Shown here: positions 17,096-26,403 of the stretch, piece by piece
How positions within the stretch are numbered: position 1 is the stretch's first letter
Layout: every line of letters begins with the position of its first letter
Assembly: GCF_001941975.2 (NCBI RefSeq)
Contig: NZ_CP146991.1
Location: 2,032,524 to 2,096,523 of the forward strand
DNA length: 64,000 nucleotides
Source of the DNA: Sporomusa sphaeroides DSM 2875
GTDB taxonomy: Bacteria; Bacillota; Negativicutes; Sporomusales; Sporomusaceae
Direction: 5' to 3'
Notes under the pieces: generated by a model
What the model saw: only the letters and a program-made list of their open reading frames with translations
Databases searched by the model: none
What the model was told of the DNA's origin: nothing
Program-made: the position numbers and the translations under genes

Positions 17096-18403
17096 TTGAC
17101 ATATAGCGGCATTATATCTAACGTAAAATCTGACAGTATCGGCGCTGAAATAGGCCTTATGCCCGGAGACCGATTGCTTGAAGTCAACGGCGAGGTTGTT
17201 CAGGATATCATTGATCTCAGTTTTGCGCTGGCTGAAGAAGAAATTGAACTGCTTATAGAACGCAGCTCCGGCGAACAGGAACTAATAACTCTGGAAAAAG
17301 AATATGATGAAGATTTGGGGTTGGAGTTTGAAAGCGCAGTATTTGATAAAGTGCGACAGTGCGCTAACAAATGTATTTTTTGCTTTGTTGACCAAATGCC
17401 GCCAGGTATGCGTGAAAGCCTGTATATTAAAGATGACGACTATCGCCTTTCTTTTTTATATGGCAATTTTGTTACCCTGACCAATCTGGGAGTAAAAGAT
17501 ATCAGCCGGATTGCCAGACTGCATCTTTCGCCACTTTATGTTTCCGTACATACTACTAATGGTGAACTTAGAGAGCGGATGTTAGGTGGCAGGCAGGCCG
17601 GCAAGATAATGGACCAGCTTAATGAACTGGCAGACAAAGGTATTGACTTTCATACACAGGTTGTGCTTTGCCCCGGGGTTAATGATGGCAGGGAGTTAGA
17701 TAGAACCATCCGGGATTTATACGCTCTTAAGCCGTCGGTTTTATCGCTGTCGATCGTTCCCGTAGGTCTTACCCGTTATCGTGACCATTGTCATCCGTTA
17801 ACCAAGTTTTCCGCTGCCGCTGCCGAAGAGGTAACAGAACTTGTCCATGAGTGGCAAAAAAAATGCCGTGAAGAGCTTGAGGAATCTTTCGTGTATCTGG
17901 CTGATGAATTTTATCTGGCTGCAGGTAAAGAATTTCCCAGTTATGAATCGTATGACGGCTTTCGGCAGCTGGAAAACGGGGTCGGCCTTGTCCGCAGCTT
18001 TCTGGCTGAATGGGAGGAAGAACCGGTCATGGCTGCCGGCTATACTGAGCCACAGGTTATCGATGTTATCTGCGGCATTTCCGCTGAAAAAATTCTCGTA
18101 ACTCTTTTGGCTGAACTGGCTGTTCCCAATTTAACAGTTAGGGTTATTGCAGTGGAAAACAGATTTTTTGGCAGTGATGTTACCGTCACCGGACTGCTGA
18201 CCGGCGGTGATATTATCGAGGCATTGAAAAGGCTTCCGGGTTCCCGGACCGGTATTATTATACCAGGAGTTGCTCTCAGAAAAGGGGAGCAGGTTTTTCT
18301 TGATGACACCACACCTGCAGATATTGCCGCCGAACTGGGGGCACCTGTACGCAGTGCCTATTTTGCCCAGGACTTAAAACAATTGCTTGCTGCGTGGCGA
18401 TAG
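17096..18403 (+). CDS. DUF512 family protein (PDZ plus radical-SAM-like Fe-S domain)
   Basis: A 435-residue protein of unknown function. An N-terminal PDZ-like domain (IGLMPGDRLLEVNGEVV) is followed by a CX3CX2C cluster at C89, C93 and C96 (CANKCIFCFVDQMP) and a TIM-barrel region with SVHTT and FHTQVVLCPGVNDG. The C-terminal DUF512 part holds GVGLVRSF and TGLLTGGDI. I choose TTG 17096, six nt after a GGGGGG run, which gives the usual short N-terminus. It is often found next to der in Firmicutes, as here. Confidence 0.85.
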   Translation: MTYSGIISNVKSDSIGAEIGLMPGDRLLEVNGEVVQDIIDLSFALAEEEIELLIERSSGEQELITLEKEYDEDLGLEFESAVFDKVRQCANKCIFCFVDQMPPGMRESLYIKDDDYRLSFLYGNFVTLTNLGVKDISRIARLHLSPLYVSVHTTNGELRERMLGGRQAGKIMDQLNELADKGIDFHTQVVLCPGVNDGRELDRTIRDLYALKPSVLSLSIVPVGLTRYRDHCHPLTKFSAAAAEEVTELVHEWQKKCREELEESFVYLADEFYLAAGKEFPSYESYDGFRQLENGVGLVRSFLAEWEEEPVMAAGYTEPQVIDVICGISAEKILVTLLAELAVPNLTVRVIAVENRFFGSDVTVTGLLTGGDIIEALKRLPGSRTGIIIPGVALRKGEQVFLDDTTPADIAAELGAPVRSAYFAQDLKQLLAAWR

Positions 18404-18556
18404 TGTGCAGGCAAGAACAGCTATAGTACGGTAACTATGCAATTATGCGGTTAATTTAAGTAAATACAGGCAATGGTAAAGGAAAAACTACTACAGATCT
18501 AGAACGGATTCATCACATCAAGGAAACGATTTTAAAAAGATACAAGGTGGTATTAG

Positions 18557-19882
18557 ATGAGTAAACCAATTGTCGCAATTGTTGGCCGGCCTAATGTCGG
18601 CAAATCAACTTTATTCAATTATATTGGCAAGAGCCGTCTATCTATTGTTGAAGACATACCCGGTGTTACCCGTGACCGTATTTACATGGATGCCGAATGG
18701 CTGGGCCGCAATTTTACTATGATTGATACCGGCGGTATCGAATTTGAGACCACAGACAAGATGCTTAATGCCATACGTAATCAGGCTAAACTGGCTATCG
18801 AGGAAGCCGATGTTATCATGTTCATTGTGGACGGCAAAGCCGGATTAACTTCCTCTGATAACGAAGTGGCCGTGATTTTGCGCAACACCAGAAAGCCTGT
18901 GCTCTTGGTGGTAAACAAAGTAGACAATATGAAAAATGAAGCCGATATTTACGAGTTCTATAATCTGGGACTAGGTGATCCTATTGCCATTTCCGCCGCT
19001 AATGCCCTTAACATTGGTGACATGCTTGACAGATTAATTGAAAATATGCCACAAGAGCATATTGAACCCGAAGATATTGACCAAATCAAAGTGGCGGTAA
19101 TCGGCCGCCCCAATGTTGGCAAATCTTCGCTGGTTAACTCCATTATTGGTGAAGAACGGGTTATCGTCAGTGACATTCCCGGCACTACCCGTGATGCCAT
19201 TGATACCCATTTTACTAAAGACGGTCAGTCCTATGTGCTGATTGATACGGCTGGCATGCGGCGTAAGGCCAAGATTGATATGCCGGTTGAACGGTATAGT
19301 GTTATCCGCTCCCTGCGGGCAGTTGACCGCTGTGATGTAGTGCTCATGGTTATTAATGCCGAAGAAGGCGTGACAGAACAAGATAAAAAGATTGCCGGTT
19401 ATGCCCACGAAGCCGGTAAAGCCAGCATTATTGTCGTTAATAAATGGGATCTTATTGAAAAAGACGGCAAGACCTCGCTGAAATTTACCGAGACCATTCG
19501 CGAAGAATTGGGTTTCATGCAATATTCGCCGGTACTGTTTACATCAGCGCTCACCAAACAGCGTGTTCATCGGGTAACTGAGCTGGTAAAATATGTAGCA
19601 GACCAGCATTCCATGAGGGTAGCAACCAGTGTGCTTAATCAAGTTATTGAAGATGCTACTGCGATCAACCCACCACCTTCCGATAAAGGCCGGCGGCTTA
19701 AAATCTATTTTACCACCCAGCCGGACGTAAAACCGCCCACCTTTGTTTTCTTTGTTAATGATCCGGAAATTATGCATTTTTCCTATTTGCGCTTTTTAGA
19801 AAACAAATTGAGAGAAGCGTTTGGTTTTGAAGGAACTCCACTCAAATTAGTGGTTCGTGGCCGCAAAGACAAAGAGGAGTAA
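18557..19882 (+). CDS. der: Ribosome-assembly GTPase Der (EngA)
   Basis: A GTPase with two tandem G domains needed for 50S assembly. Both P-loops read GRPNVGKS (about residues 8-15 and 183-190), with DTGG and DTAG switch II motifs and NKVD and NKWD G4 motifs. A C-terminal KH-like domain follows from about residue 355. At 441 residues it is full length. It lies 21 nt before plsY. Confidence 0.97.
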   Translation: MSKPIVAIVGRPNVGKSTLFNYIGKSRLSIVEDIPGVTRDRIYMDAEWLGRNFTMIDTGGIEFETTDKMLNAIRNQAKLAIEEADVIMFIVDGKAGLTSSDNEVAVILRNTRKPVLLVVNKVDNMKNEADIYEFYNLGLGDPIAISAANALNIGDMLDRLIENMPQEHIEPEDIDQIKVAVIGRPNVGKSSLVNSIIGEERVIVSDIPGTTRDAIDTHFTKDGQSYVLIDTAGMRRKAKIDMPVERYSVIRSLRAVDRCDVVLMVINAEEGVTEQDKKIAGYAHEAGKASIIVVNKWDLIEKDGKTSLKFTETIREELGFMQYSPVLFTSALTKQRVHRVTELVKYVADQHSMRVATSVLNQVIEDATAINPPPSDKGRRLKIYFTTQPDVKPPTFVFFVNDPEIMHFSYLRFLENKLREAFGFEGTPLKLVVRGRKDKEE

Positions 19883-19903
19883 ACTCATTGAAGGAGTGGG
19901 AGA

Positions 19904-20524
19904 ATGGAGTATGTGCTGGTTATTGCTGCCAGCTACCTAATTGGTTCAATTCCGAATGGACTGATTATTGGTCGGAATTTCTATAATATTGATTTACGGC
20001 AGTTTGGTAGTAAAAATATTGGGGCCACTAATGCGTATCGGACATTAGGTCCCTGGCCGGCCTTCTGGGTCTTTCTTACAGATGCGCTCAAAGGTGTGGC
20101 AGGGGTCCTGATAGGTCAGTATTTGGGCGGAACGGCGCTAGCTGAATTGGCTGGTGGTATTGGCGCTATCACCGGCCATAACTGGTCGGTATTTTTGAAT
20201 TTTAAAGGCGGGCGTGGTGTGGCTACCGGCCTTGGTGTTATCGCCATGATTGCGCCTAAGGTAACACTCGTTGTTTTTGCCGTCTGGGCGGCTATTGTTT
20301 ATTTGACTCGCTATGTTTCGCTGGCATCCATTGTCGCGGCAGCTTTGGTTCCTATCAGCATGTGGCTATTGAATGTCAGGCAAGAATTTTTTTATTTCGG
20401 GATATTGGCCGCTTTATTTGTTATTATCCGGCACCGTCCGAACATTGAGCGCCTTCTAAAAGGGGAAGAACCAAAAATTAGAGCAGGCGGTAAAACAGCC
20501 TCCGGTCCCACAAAGGAGAAGTGA
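19904..20524 (+). CDS. plsY: Acyl-phosphate:glycerol-3-phosphate acyltransferase
   Basis: An integral membrane enzyme of 206 residues that acylates glycerol-3-phosphate using acyl-phosphate. Conserved motifs are GSIPNG near the N-terminus, GSKNIGATNAYRTLG, GHNWSVFLNFKGGRGVATGLG and RHRPNIERL at the C-terminus. It is placed directly before gpsA, which makes its substrate sn-glycerol-3-phosphate. Confidence 0.95.
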   Translation: MEYVLVIAASYLIGSIPNGLIIGRNFYNIDLRQFGSKNIGATNAYRTLGPWPAFWVFLTDALKGVAGVLIGQYLGGTALAELAGGIGAITGHNWSVFLNFKGGRGVATGLGVIAMIAPKVTLVVFAVWAAIVYLTRYVSLASIVAAALVPISMWLLNVRQEFFYFGILAALFVIIRHRPNIERLLKGEEPKIRAGGKTASGPTKEK

Positions 20525-20534
20525 CAGTAATATA

Positions 20535-21563
20535 ATGCATATCGCAGTAATTGGCGCCGGCAGCTGGGGGACAGCGTTAGCCGGCGTGTTGGGTCAAAAA
20601 CATCAATCCGTTGTTCTATGGGCAAGGTCGCCTAAGCTAGCAGAAAGCATCCGTTCCACCCGGGAAAACCACAGTTATTTACCTGGCTGCAAATTACCGG
20701 CAACAGTTTGCGTTACCGATAACCTCGCCGTGGCCGCAGGCGATACCCGGCTAATCGTACTGGTTACGCCCTCTCATGCCATACGGCAAACAGCAGCAGC
20801 CTTGGCCCCTTATGTCAGTGCTGACACCCTTATTGTCAGTGCTGCCAAAGGGCTGGAACTGACCACCGTGAAAAGGATGTCCGAAATCATTGCCGATGAA
20901 TTGCCGCTGGCGGCTGAGAATATTGCCGTATTATCAGGTCCTAATCATGCTGAGGAGGTGGCTTCCGGTCATCCCACGGCCACTGTTGCCGCAGCCAGGT
21001 CGCGCAAGGTAGCTGAGTTTGTGCAAGATACCTTTATGCTGCCTTTTTTTCGCGTATATACCAATCCTGATATAGTCGGGGTAGAGCTTGCCGGCGCGCT
21101 CAAAAATATCATTGCCCTTGGCGCTGGCATTGCCGAAGGACTGGGGTTTGGTGATAATGCTAAATCCGCACTGATGACACGCGGGTTGGCCGAAATCACC
21201 CGCCTTGGTATGGCGATGGGAGCAAATCCCCTGACCTTTGCCGGACTCGCCGGTATCGGGGACCTTATTGCCACCTGCACCAGTGTACACAGCCGCAATC
21301 GGCGGGCTGGCCTGATGCTGGCGGCAGGCAAGACCATTGATGAAATACAGGCGGAAACCTCCATGGTTGTGGAAGGTATCAGGGCAACTAAAGCAGCCTT
21401 TCAATTGGCAGCTAAATATAAAGTGGAAATGCCGATAACAGAACAAATGTATGAGGTCCTGTATCAAAATAAATCCTCGAAACATGCAGTTCTCGAACTC
21501 ATGACCCGCGGCCGGACACATGAGGTAGAAGAAGTTGTGCTTAACAATTTACATTGGCAGTAA
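20535..21563 (+). CDS. gpsA: Glycerol-3-phosphate dehydrogenase [NAD(P)+]
   Basis: Reduces dihydroxyacetone phosphate to glycerol-3-phosphate for phospholipid synthesis. The 342-residue protein begins with the nucleotide fold GAGSWGTALA, has LSGPNHAEEV, the catalytic K in ALKNIIALGAGIAEGL and GLAGIGDL. With plsY 10 nt upstream it forms a two-step route to lysophosphatidic acid, completed by plsC at 5490. A terminator follows. Confidence 0.96.
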   Translation: MHIAVIGAGSWGTALAGVLGQKHQSVVLWARSPKLAESIRSTRENHSYLPGCKLPATVCVTDNLAVAAGDTRLIVLVTPSHAIRQTAAALAPYVSADTLIVSAAKGLELTTVKRMSEIIADELPLAAENIAVLSGPNHAEEVASGHPTATVAAARSRKVAEFVQDTFMLPFFRVYTNPDIVGVELAGALKNIIALGAGIAEGLGFGDNAKSALMTRGLAEITRLGMAMGANPLTFAGLAGIGDLIATCTSVHSRNRRAGLMLAAGKTIDEIQAETSMVVEGIRATKAAFQLAAKYKVEMPITEQMYEVLYQNKSSKHAVLELMTRGRTHEVEEVVLNNLHWQ

Positions 21564-21576
21564 ATAAACTTGGCAT

Positions 21577-21636
21577 AAAAAAGTATGGTGGCTAATAAAG
21601 TAAGGTAAGTTACTTTTTAGTTACCATACTTTTTTA
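21577..21636 (+). terminator. Terminator after gpsA
   Basis: An outer stem AAAAAGTATGGT / ACCATACTTTTT (21577-21589 with 21623-21634) around a smaller inner hairpin, ending in a T run. Confidence 0.8.
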
Positions 21637-21642
21637 TATTTT

Positions 21643-21671
21643 GTAATATTTGAGGTGGCCTGTCATATATT
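21643..21671 (+). promoter_or_regulatory. Candidate sigma-E promoter of spoIVA
   Basis: GTAATATT (21643-21650), 13 bp, CATATATT (21664-21671), close to the mother-cell sigma-E pattern (KMATATT and CATACAAT). The same boxes with the same spacing occur before spoIIP at 41561. Confidence 0.5.
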
Positions 21672-21710
21672 TATAATGACAATTACCGTAATCAGGGAGG
21701 GAGACGCCAG

Positions 21711-23189
21711 ATGGAAAAATTCGACCTGTTTAGAGATATCGCCGAACGCACTGGTGGAGATATTTATATTGGTGTAGTCGGTCCGGTTCGCACGGGTAAA
21801 TCAACCTTTATTAAACGTTTTATGGAAACCATGGTATTACCTAATATCAGTAATCCCCATGATAAAGAACGTGCCAAAGACGAACTGCCGCAAAGTGCCG
21901 GCGGCAAAACTATTATGACGACAGAGCCTAAGTTCATCCCTAATGAAGCCGTCGAAATCAATGTAAAAGACAATGTTAATGTGCGGGTTCGGGTTGTCGA
22001 TTGTGTTGGTTATACCGTAGACGGTGCGCTGGGTTATGAAGAGGAAGAAGGCCCCCGCATGGTGCTTACACCCTGGTTCGAAAACGAAATTCCGTTCCAG
22101 GAAGCAGCCGAAGTTGGCACTCGTAAGGTTATTGCCGAACATTCAACAATTGGTTTGGTCATTACCACAGACGGTACTGTCACCGACTTACCCCGGGATA
22201 AATATCTTCCGGCCGAAGAACGTGTCATTGCCGAACTTAAAGAATTGCAAAAACCATTCCTGGTCATTTTAAATACCGGCAAACCAAATTCCAAAGATAC
22301 TCGTGAACTTGTGGCTAAACTGGAAGGCAGTTATGATGTGCCTGTTATTCCGGTTGATTGTGCCCAATTATCGCATGACGATATTTATGGAATTTTGCAG
22401 GAAGTATTATATGAATTCCCGGTCAAAGAAGTCAATATAACATTGCCTAAGTGGGTAGAAGAGCTGGAGAAAGATCACTGGCTGAGACAAAAATTTGAGG
22501 GTGCGGTGAATGACGTCGTTCAATACATTCGCCGTTTGCGTGATATTGATCGGGCCATTGACGATTTGTCCGGTTATGACTTTGTCGCCGATGTCATTCT
22601 TCATGACATGGACCTTGGCAGTGGTATAGCCGTTATCGAAATGACCGCCCGCCCGGATCTTTTCTATAGTGTACTTGAAGAGCTCACCGGCTTTACTATT
22701 AGCGGTGAACATCATTTGTTGCGCCTGATGAAAGATCTGTCAATAGCTAAGCGGCAGTATGACAAAATTGCCTCTGCGCTTGAAGATGTTGAACAAACTG
22801 GTTATGGCATTGTACCGCCACAACTTGATGAAATGATTTTAGAAGAACCTGAAATTATCCGGACAGGCAACCGGTTTGGCGTAAAACTAAAGGCTTCGGC
22901 TCCATCCTTACATATCATCCGTACTGATGTGCAAGCGGAAATTTCTCCGATTATCGGCACTGAAAAACAAAGCGAAGAGCTCATTCAATACCTCATGCGT
23001 GAATTTGAAGGCGAACCGGAAAGAATTTGGCGTACCAACTTATTTGGTAAATCTTTAAATGAACTGGTTCGTGAAGGCATTCAAAATAAATTGACAGCTA
23101 TGCCGGAAAATGCGCAGTTAAAACTAAAAGATACACTGCAAAAAATCGTTAATGATGGCAGCGGCGGATTAATATGTATCATTTTTTAA
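21711..23189 (+). CDS. spoIVA: Stage IV sporulation protein A
   Basis: The mother-cell ATPase that polymerises on the forespore surface and anchors the spore coat. The 492-residue protein starts EKFDLFRDIAERTGGDIYIG and has the Walker A GPVRTGKST (about residues 24-32), the DCVGYTVDGA motif and the conserved C-terminal end GGLICIIF. The length equals the family norm. It is flanked by terminators and has its own sigma-E-like promoter. Confidence 0.97.
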   Translation: MEKFDLFRDIAERTGGDIYIGVVGPVRTGKSTFIKRFMETMVLPNISNPHDKERAKDELPQSAGGKTIMTTEPKFIPNEAVEINVKDNVNVRVRVVDCVGYTVDGALGYEEEEGPRMVLTPWFENEIPFQEAAEVGTRKVIAEHSTIGLVITTDGTVTDLPRDKYLPAEERVIAELKELQKPFLVILNTGKPNSKDTRELVAKLEGSYDVPVIPVDCAQLSHDDIYGILQEVLYEFPVKEVNITLPKWVEELEKDHWLRQKFEGAVNDVVQYIRRLRDIDRAIDDLSGYDFVADVILHDMDLGSGIAVIEMTARPDLFYSVLEELTGFTISGEHHLLRLMKDLSIAKRQYDKIASALEDVEQTGYGIVPPQLDEMILEEPEIIRTGNRFGVKLKASAPSLHIIRTDVQAEISPIIGTEKQSEELIQYLMREFEGEPERIWRTNLFGKSLNELVREGIQNKLTAMPENAQLKLKDTLQKIVNDGSGGLICIIF

Positions 23190-23217
23190 CAAAAACAGTA
23201 TTTTCAGAAGAATTTTT

Positions 23218-23253
23218 TAGTCAGTCTGTAAAGGACTGACTAGAATTTTTTTG
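23218..23253 (+). terminator. Terminator after spoIVA
   Basis: A perfect 9-bp stem TAGTCAGTC / GACTGACTA (23218-23226 with 23234-23242) followed by GAA and seven Ts. Confidence 0.9.
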
Positions 23254-23344
23254 TATTTTGGCTTGTAAACCTGGCAGAATTGATGATATAATGTCTACCA
23301 GATACAGATATCCATCCGTAGTAGCAGTACCGAGGAGGAGAACC

Positions 23345-23794
23345 ATGGTTACAGGACAAAAAGCTGTTTTTTATTTAGTTCGGGAGGAAATCTTACCCGA
23401 AGCCATCAAAAAGACGATTAAGGTAAAAGAGTTATTAAAACGCGGTGAAGCAAGAACAATTAACGAAGCAGTGGAAAAAATGGAACTAAGCCGTAGCGCC
23501 TATTACAAATATAAGGACTATGTATTTCCGTTTTATGAAGCCAGTAAAGAAAAGATTGTTACACTTGCTCTGTTGCTTGAACACAAATCAGGCGTATTGT
23601 CACGGGTTCTAAACACGATAGCCAACGAACATGGCAGTGTTTTGACAATTAATCAGGGGATCCCTCTGCAAGGGGTCGCCAATGCGACTATATCCATTGA
23701 AACTGCCGAATTAGCTATTGACTTGGAAGCAATGCTTGACAAATTAAGAATGGTTGATGGTGTGAAAAGACTGGAAGTTCTAGGTCAGGCTTAG
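23345..23794 (+). CDS. ACT domain protein, PheB/UPF0735 family
   Basis: A 149-residue regulator-like protein. The N-terminal part (about 1-60) resembles a helix-turn-helix (VKELLKRGEARTINEAVEKMELSRSAYYKYKD, seen in parts) and the C-terminal 75 residues form an ACT domain (HKSGVLSRVLNTIA, GSVLTINQGIP). I start at ATG 23345, behind GAGGAGGAG; a longer in-frame extension has no RBS. It precedes hom by 11 nt, so it probably senses an amino acid of this pathway. Confidence 0.88.
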   Translation: MVTGQKAVFYLVREEILPEAIKKTIKVKELLKRGEARTINEAVEKMELSRSAYYKYKDYVFPFYEASKEKIVTLALLLEHKSGVLSRVLNTIANEHGSVLTINQGIPLQGVANATISIETAELAIDLEAMLDKLRMVDGVKRLEVLGQA

Positions 23795-23805
23795 GAGGAA
23801 AAATA

Positions 23806-25098
23806 ATGAAAGCAATCCAGATTGCTTTGTTGGGAATGGGGACTGTTGGTACCGGTGTGGTTAAAATATTGGCCAATAACGCCCGCAGTATTCAACAAAA
23901 AGTGGGAGCACCTGTTGTTATCAAGAAAATACTGGTAAAAAATCCAGACAAGGTTAGAAATATAACAACAGAGGCGCAACTGGTAACAAGTATTGACGAA
24001 ATACTACATGATTCTGATATAAAAATCGTGGTTGAAGTTATGGGCGGCGAGCTGCCGGCCAAAGATTATATGTTAGCCGCGCTCAAGGCCGGCAAGCATG
24101 TTGTTACCGCAAATAAAGATGTGGTGGCCAAATACGGCCGCGAATTGTTTGACACTGCGGCAGAAACTCATACCGATTTTCTATTCGAAGCTAGTGTCGG
24201 CGGGGGTATCCCGATAATCAGACCGTTGAAACAATGTCTGGCGGCTAATCAAATCAGTGAGATTATGGGCATTGTGAATGGCACGACCAACTATATGCTC
24301 AGCAAAATGACCAACGAACAAATGGATTATAGTGATGTATTAGCCGAAGCTCAGGCCAAAGGGTATGCCGAGGCCGATCCGTCAGCTGATGTCGGTGGTT
24401 ATGATGCGGCCCGAAAAATTGCCATATTGGCTTCCATCGGTTTTGGTGCCCGGGTTACATTAGAAGATGTCTATATTGAAGGTATAACCAATATTACCAT
24501 TGAAGATATTGAGTATGCCCGGGAACTTGGCTTTGTCATCAAGCTTCTGGCTGTTGCCAAGCAAGATGACCGGGGGATTAATGTACGTGTACATCCGGCC
24601 TTCCTGCCGGTTACTCATCCTTTAGCCGCAGTGAATGATGTATTTAATGCTATTTTTGTCAAAGGTGATGCCGTAGGTGAAACCATGTTTTATGGCCGCG
24701 GGGCCGGTGAATTGCCAACTGCCAGTGCGGTGACAGCCGATATCATTGATGTAGCCCGCGATATTCGCCATAATGTCAGCAGCAGGATATTGTGTACTTG
24801 TTTTGAACAAAAACCCATCTATCCTGTCAGTAAAACCGAATCACCGTACTATATCCGCCTCTTAGTCGAAGACAAACCGGGTGTGCTGGCGGCTATTGCA
24901 GGTGCATTTGGTGCCCAGCAGGTCAGCCTGCATTCCGTCATTCAGAAACGTAAAGTGGAGTGCGCAACAGAGCTTGTGCTTATTACATACCGGGTATCTG
25001 ACGAAAACATCCGTCTAGCCATGAATACCTTACTGGGCATGTCGATGGTAAGCAAAGTGGGCAATGTAATCAGAGTAGAAGCAGAGCAGATTTCATAG
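23806..25098 (+). CDS. hom: Homoserine dehydrogenase
   Basis: Reduces aspartate semialdehyde to homoserine, the branch point to threonine and methionine. The 430-residue protein has the nucleotide motif GMGTVGTGVV, TANKDVVAKYG, GGGIPIIRPL, GIVNGTTNYML and the YAEADPSADVGGYDAARK substrate loop (only parts quoted), then a C-terminal ACT domain (about 350-430) for threonine feedback. It lies in an ACT protein-hom-thrB operon. Confidence 0.97.
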   Translation: MKAIQIALLGMGTVGTGVVKILANNARSIQQKVGAPVVIKKILVKNPDKVRNITTEAQLVTSIDEILHDSDIKIVVEVMGGELPAKDYMLAALKAGKHVVTANKDVVAKYGRELFDTAAETHTDFLFEASVGGGIPIIRPLKQCLAANQISEIMGIVNGTTNYMLSKMTNEQMDYSDVLAEAQAKGYAEADPSADVGGYDAARKIAILASIGFGARVTLEDVYIEGITNITIEDIEYARELGFVIKLLAVAKQDDRGINVRVHPAFLPVTHPLAAVNDVFNAIFVKGDAVGETMFYGRGAGELPTASAVTADIIDVARDIRHNVSSRILCTCFEQKPIYPVSKTESPYYIRLLVEDKPGVLAAIAGAFGAQQVSLHSVIQKRKVECATELVLITYRVSDENIRLAMNTLLGMSMVSKVGNVIRVEAEQIS

Positions 25099-25117
25099 CA
25101 GTAAAGGTGGCGATATC

Positions 25118-26023
25118 ATGGCAAATACCGTGAAAATCCGCGTGCCGGGAACAACGGCCAATTGCGGCCCGGGGTTTGATGCGGTTGGTATAGCTTGCAC
25201 GATATATAACGAGCTTGAACTTACTTTGAGTCCACAAGCAGGTATATCACTTGAGGTAGCGGGCGAAGGTGCAGGTGCTATCCCGGCTGACGGTTCTAAT
25301 GTTGCCATTAAAGCCGTTCAGATGGTTCTGAATAAAACAGGCCGGCACTATCCGGGAATTGCGCTTAAAATGGTCAACAATATTCCCCTGGCGCGAGGAC
25401 TTGGCAGCAGTGCGGCCGCTATAGTCGGTGGACTGGTAGCAGCCAATGAACTTACCGGCTGTCAATTATCAAAGCAAGAAATTCTGGATATGGCTACCAG
25501 TATTGAAGGCCATCCTGATAATGTAGCTCCGGCTATTTTTGGCGGTATTACTGTCAGCATCATGGATAGCGGCTCTGCCAAATATTTGCGGTTCCTGCCT
25601 CCCAAGGATTTTTCAATGGTAGCTGTTATCCCTGAGTTCAACCTGTCTACCAAGGCTGCCCGCAGAGTATTGCCAGAGTCGGTACCCTTTGCGGATGCTG
25701 TGTTTAATGTCAGCCGGTCGGCACTGTTAGTCGGAGCATTGTGCACCGGTGAATTTAAACTCCTGCTGCACGCGCTGGAAGACCGGCTGCACCAGCCATA
25801 TCGTGAGAAGCTTATTCCCGGTATGGCGCAAGTATTAACAGCTGCCCGTCAGGCCGGAGCACTGGGGGCGGCGTTAAGCGGTGCCGGGCCATGTCTGCTG
25901 GCCTTTACCGACGGAGACTCCGATGAAGTGGGGCAGGTAATGGTCAAAGCCTTCAATATTCATAAAATCAAAGCAAGATATCAACTGTTAAACATTGACC
26001 GGCAAGGTGCTATAATACTATAA
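25118..26023 (+). CDS. thrB: Homoserine kinase
   Basis: A GHMP kinase that phosphorylates homoserine toward threonine. The 301-residue protein has RVPGTTANCGPGFD at the N-terminus, the ATP loop PLARGLGSSAAA (about residues 88-99) and the C-terminal GAALSGAGPCLLAF. The RBS AAAGGTGG is well placed. thrC is not in this window. Confidence 0.96.
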   Translation: MANTVKIRVPGTTANCGPGFDAVGIACTIYNELELTLSPQAGISLEVAGEGAGAIPADGSNVAIKAVQMVLNKTGRHYPGIALKMVNNIPLARGLGSSAAAIVGGLVAANELTGCQLSKQEILDMATSIEGHPDNVAPAIFGGITVSIMDSGSAKYLRFLPPKDFSMVAVIPEFNLSTKAARRVLPESVPFADAVFNVSRSALLVGALCTGEFKLLLHALEDRLHQPYREKLIPGMAQVLTAARQAGALGAALSGAGPCLLAFTDGDSDEVGQVMVKAFNIHKIKARYQLLNIDRQGAIIL

Positions 26024-26033
26024 CATATATACA

Positions 26034-26070
26034 AAACCTGTTCGCACATATCGCGATCAGGTTTTTGTTT
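26034..26070 (+). terminator. Terminator after thrB
   Basis: AAACCTGTTCGC pairs with GCGATCAGGTTT (one mismatch), followed by TTGTTT. Confidence 0.85.
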
Positions 26071-26073
26071 GGG

Positions 26074-26127
26074 CAACATCGACTGCCGCCTGTCGCCAGA
26101 GGCCGGGCGTAGCCGTATTTCTTTATA
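26074..26127 (-). repeat. Dispersed intergenic repeat, copy E (inverted, diverged)
   Basis: On the + strand it runs CAACATCGACTGCCGC ... GGGCGTAGCCGTATTTCTTTAT. This matches the reverse complement of copy A over about 54 positions with roughly ten differences. It lies directly behind the thrB terminator. Confidence 0.55.
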
Positions 26128-26164
26128 CATATTTGCGGTATTTCATGCCAAAATATAAAGTAGA

Positions 26165-26400
26165 CTTAGCTTCAAGTGGGATTTTAACCCCATCTGAAGG
26201 TTAGTCGCCCTTATCCAGGGACTTAGTCGCTCACCTGTGCCCGTAGGGGTATACTCCCGCCTGGAGAGTTGGAGTCTTAGAGCGAGGTAGTCATCGGATA
26301 AAGAAAGGCAGCGTTATCTTGTTGCAACGGGAGTCATAAGGTACATCCCGGAAGAATATCTGCAAAATACGGGCATTGCCTGAACTATAACGGAGGTGTC
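26165..26400 (+). ncRNA. Candidate structured RNA or 5' leader of the FAD oxidoreductase gene
   Basis: This fills most of a 380-base gap. A hairpin 26170-26199 (CTTCA/TGAAG with GTGGG/CCCAT inside) is followed by a long irregular helix with paired blocks 26207-26209/26307-26309, 26211-26216/26296-26301, 26220-26223/26289-26292 and 26228-26232/26280-26284. The apical stem is ACTCC 26253-26257 / GGAGT 26271-26275. A third hairpin (CGGGA 26328-26332 / TCCCG 26346-26350) leads to the gene's RBS. No known riboswitch signature (T-box, TPP, SAM, B12, FMN, lysine, glycine) was recognised, and no terminator is seen inside. Confidence 0.45.
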
Positions 26401-26403
26401 TTC

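Noticed and set aside
26208-26220. GCCCTTATCCAGG shared between the leader and repeat copy B
   Set aside because: Only 13 bases match, and the flanks differ; probably chance, not another copy of the repeat.
26165-26400. T-box or known metabolite riboswitch
   Set aside because: No T-box sequence (the TGGNACCGCG core), and none of the TPP, SAM, B12, FMN, lysine or glycine signatures were found; only a generic structured RNA is claimed.
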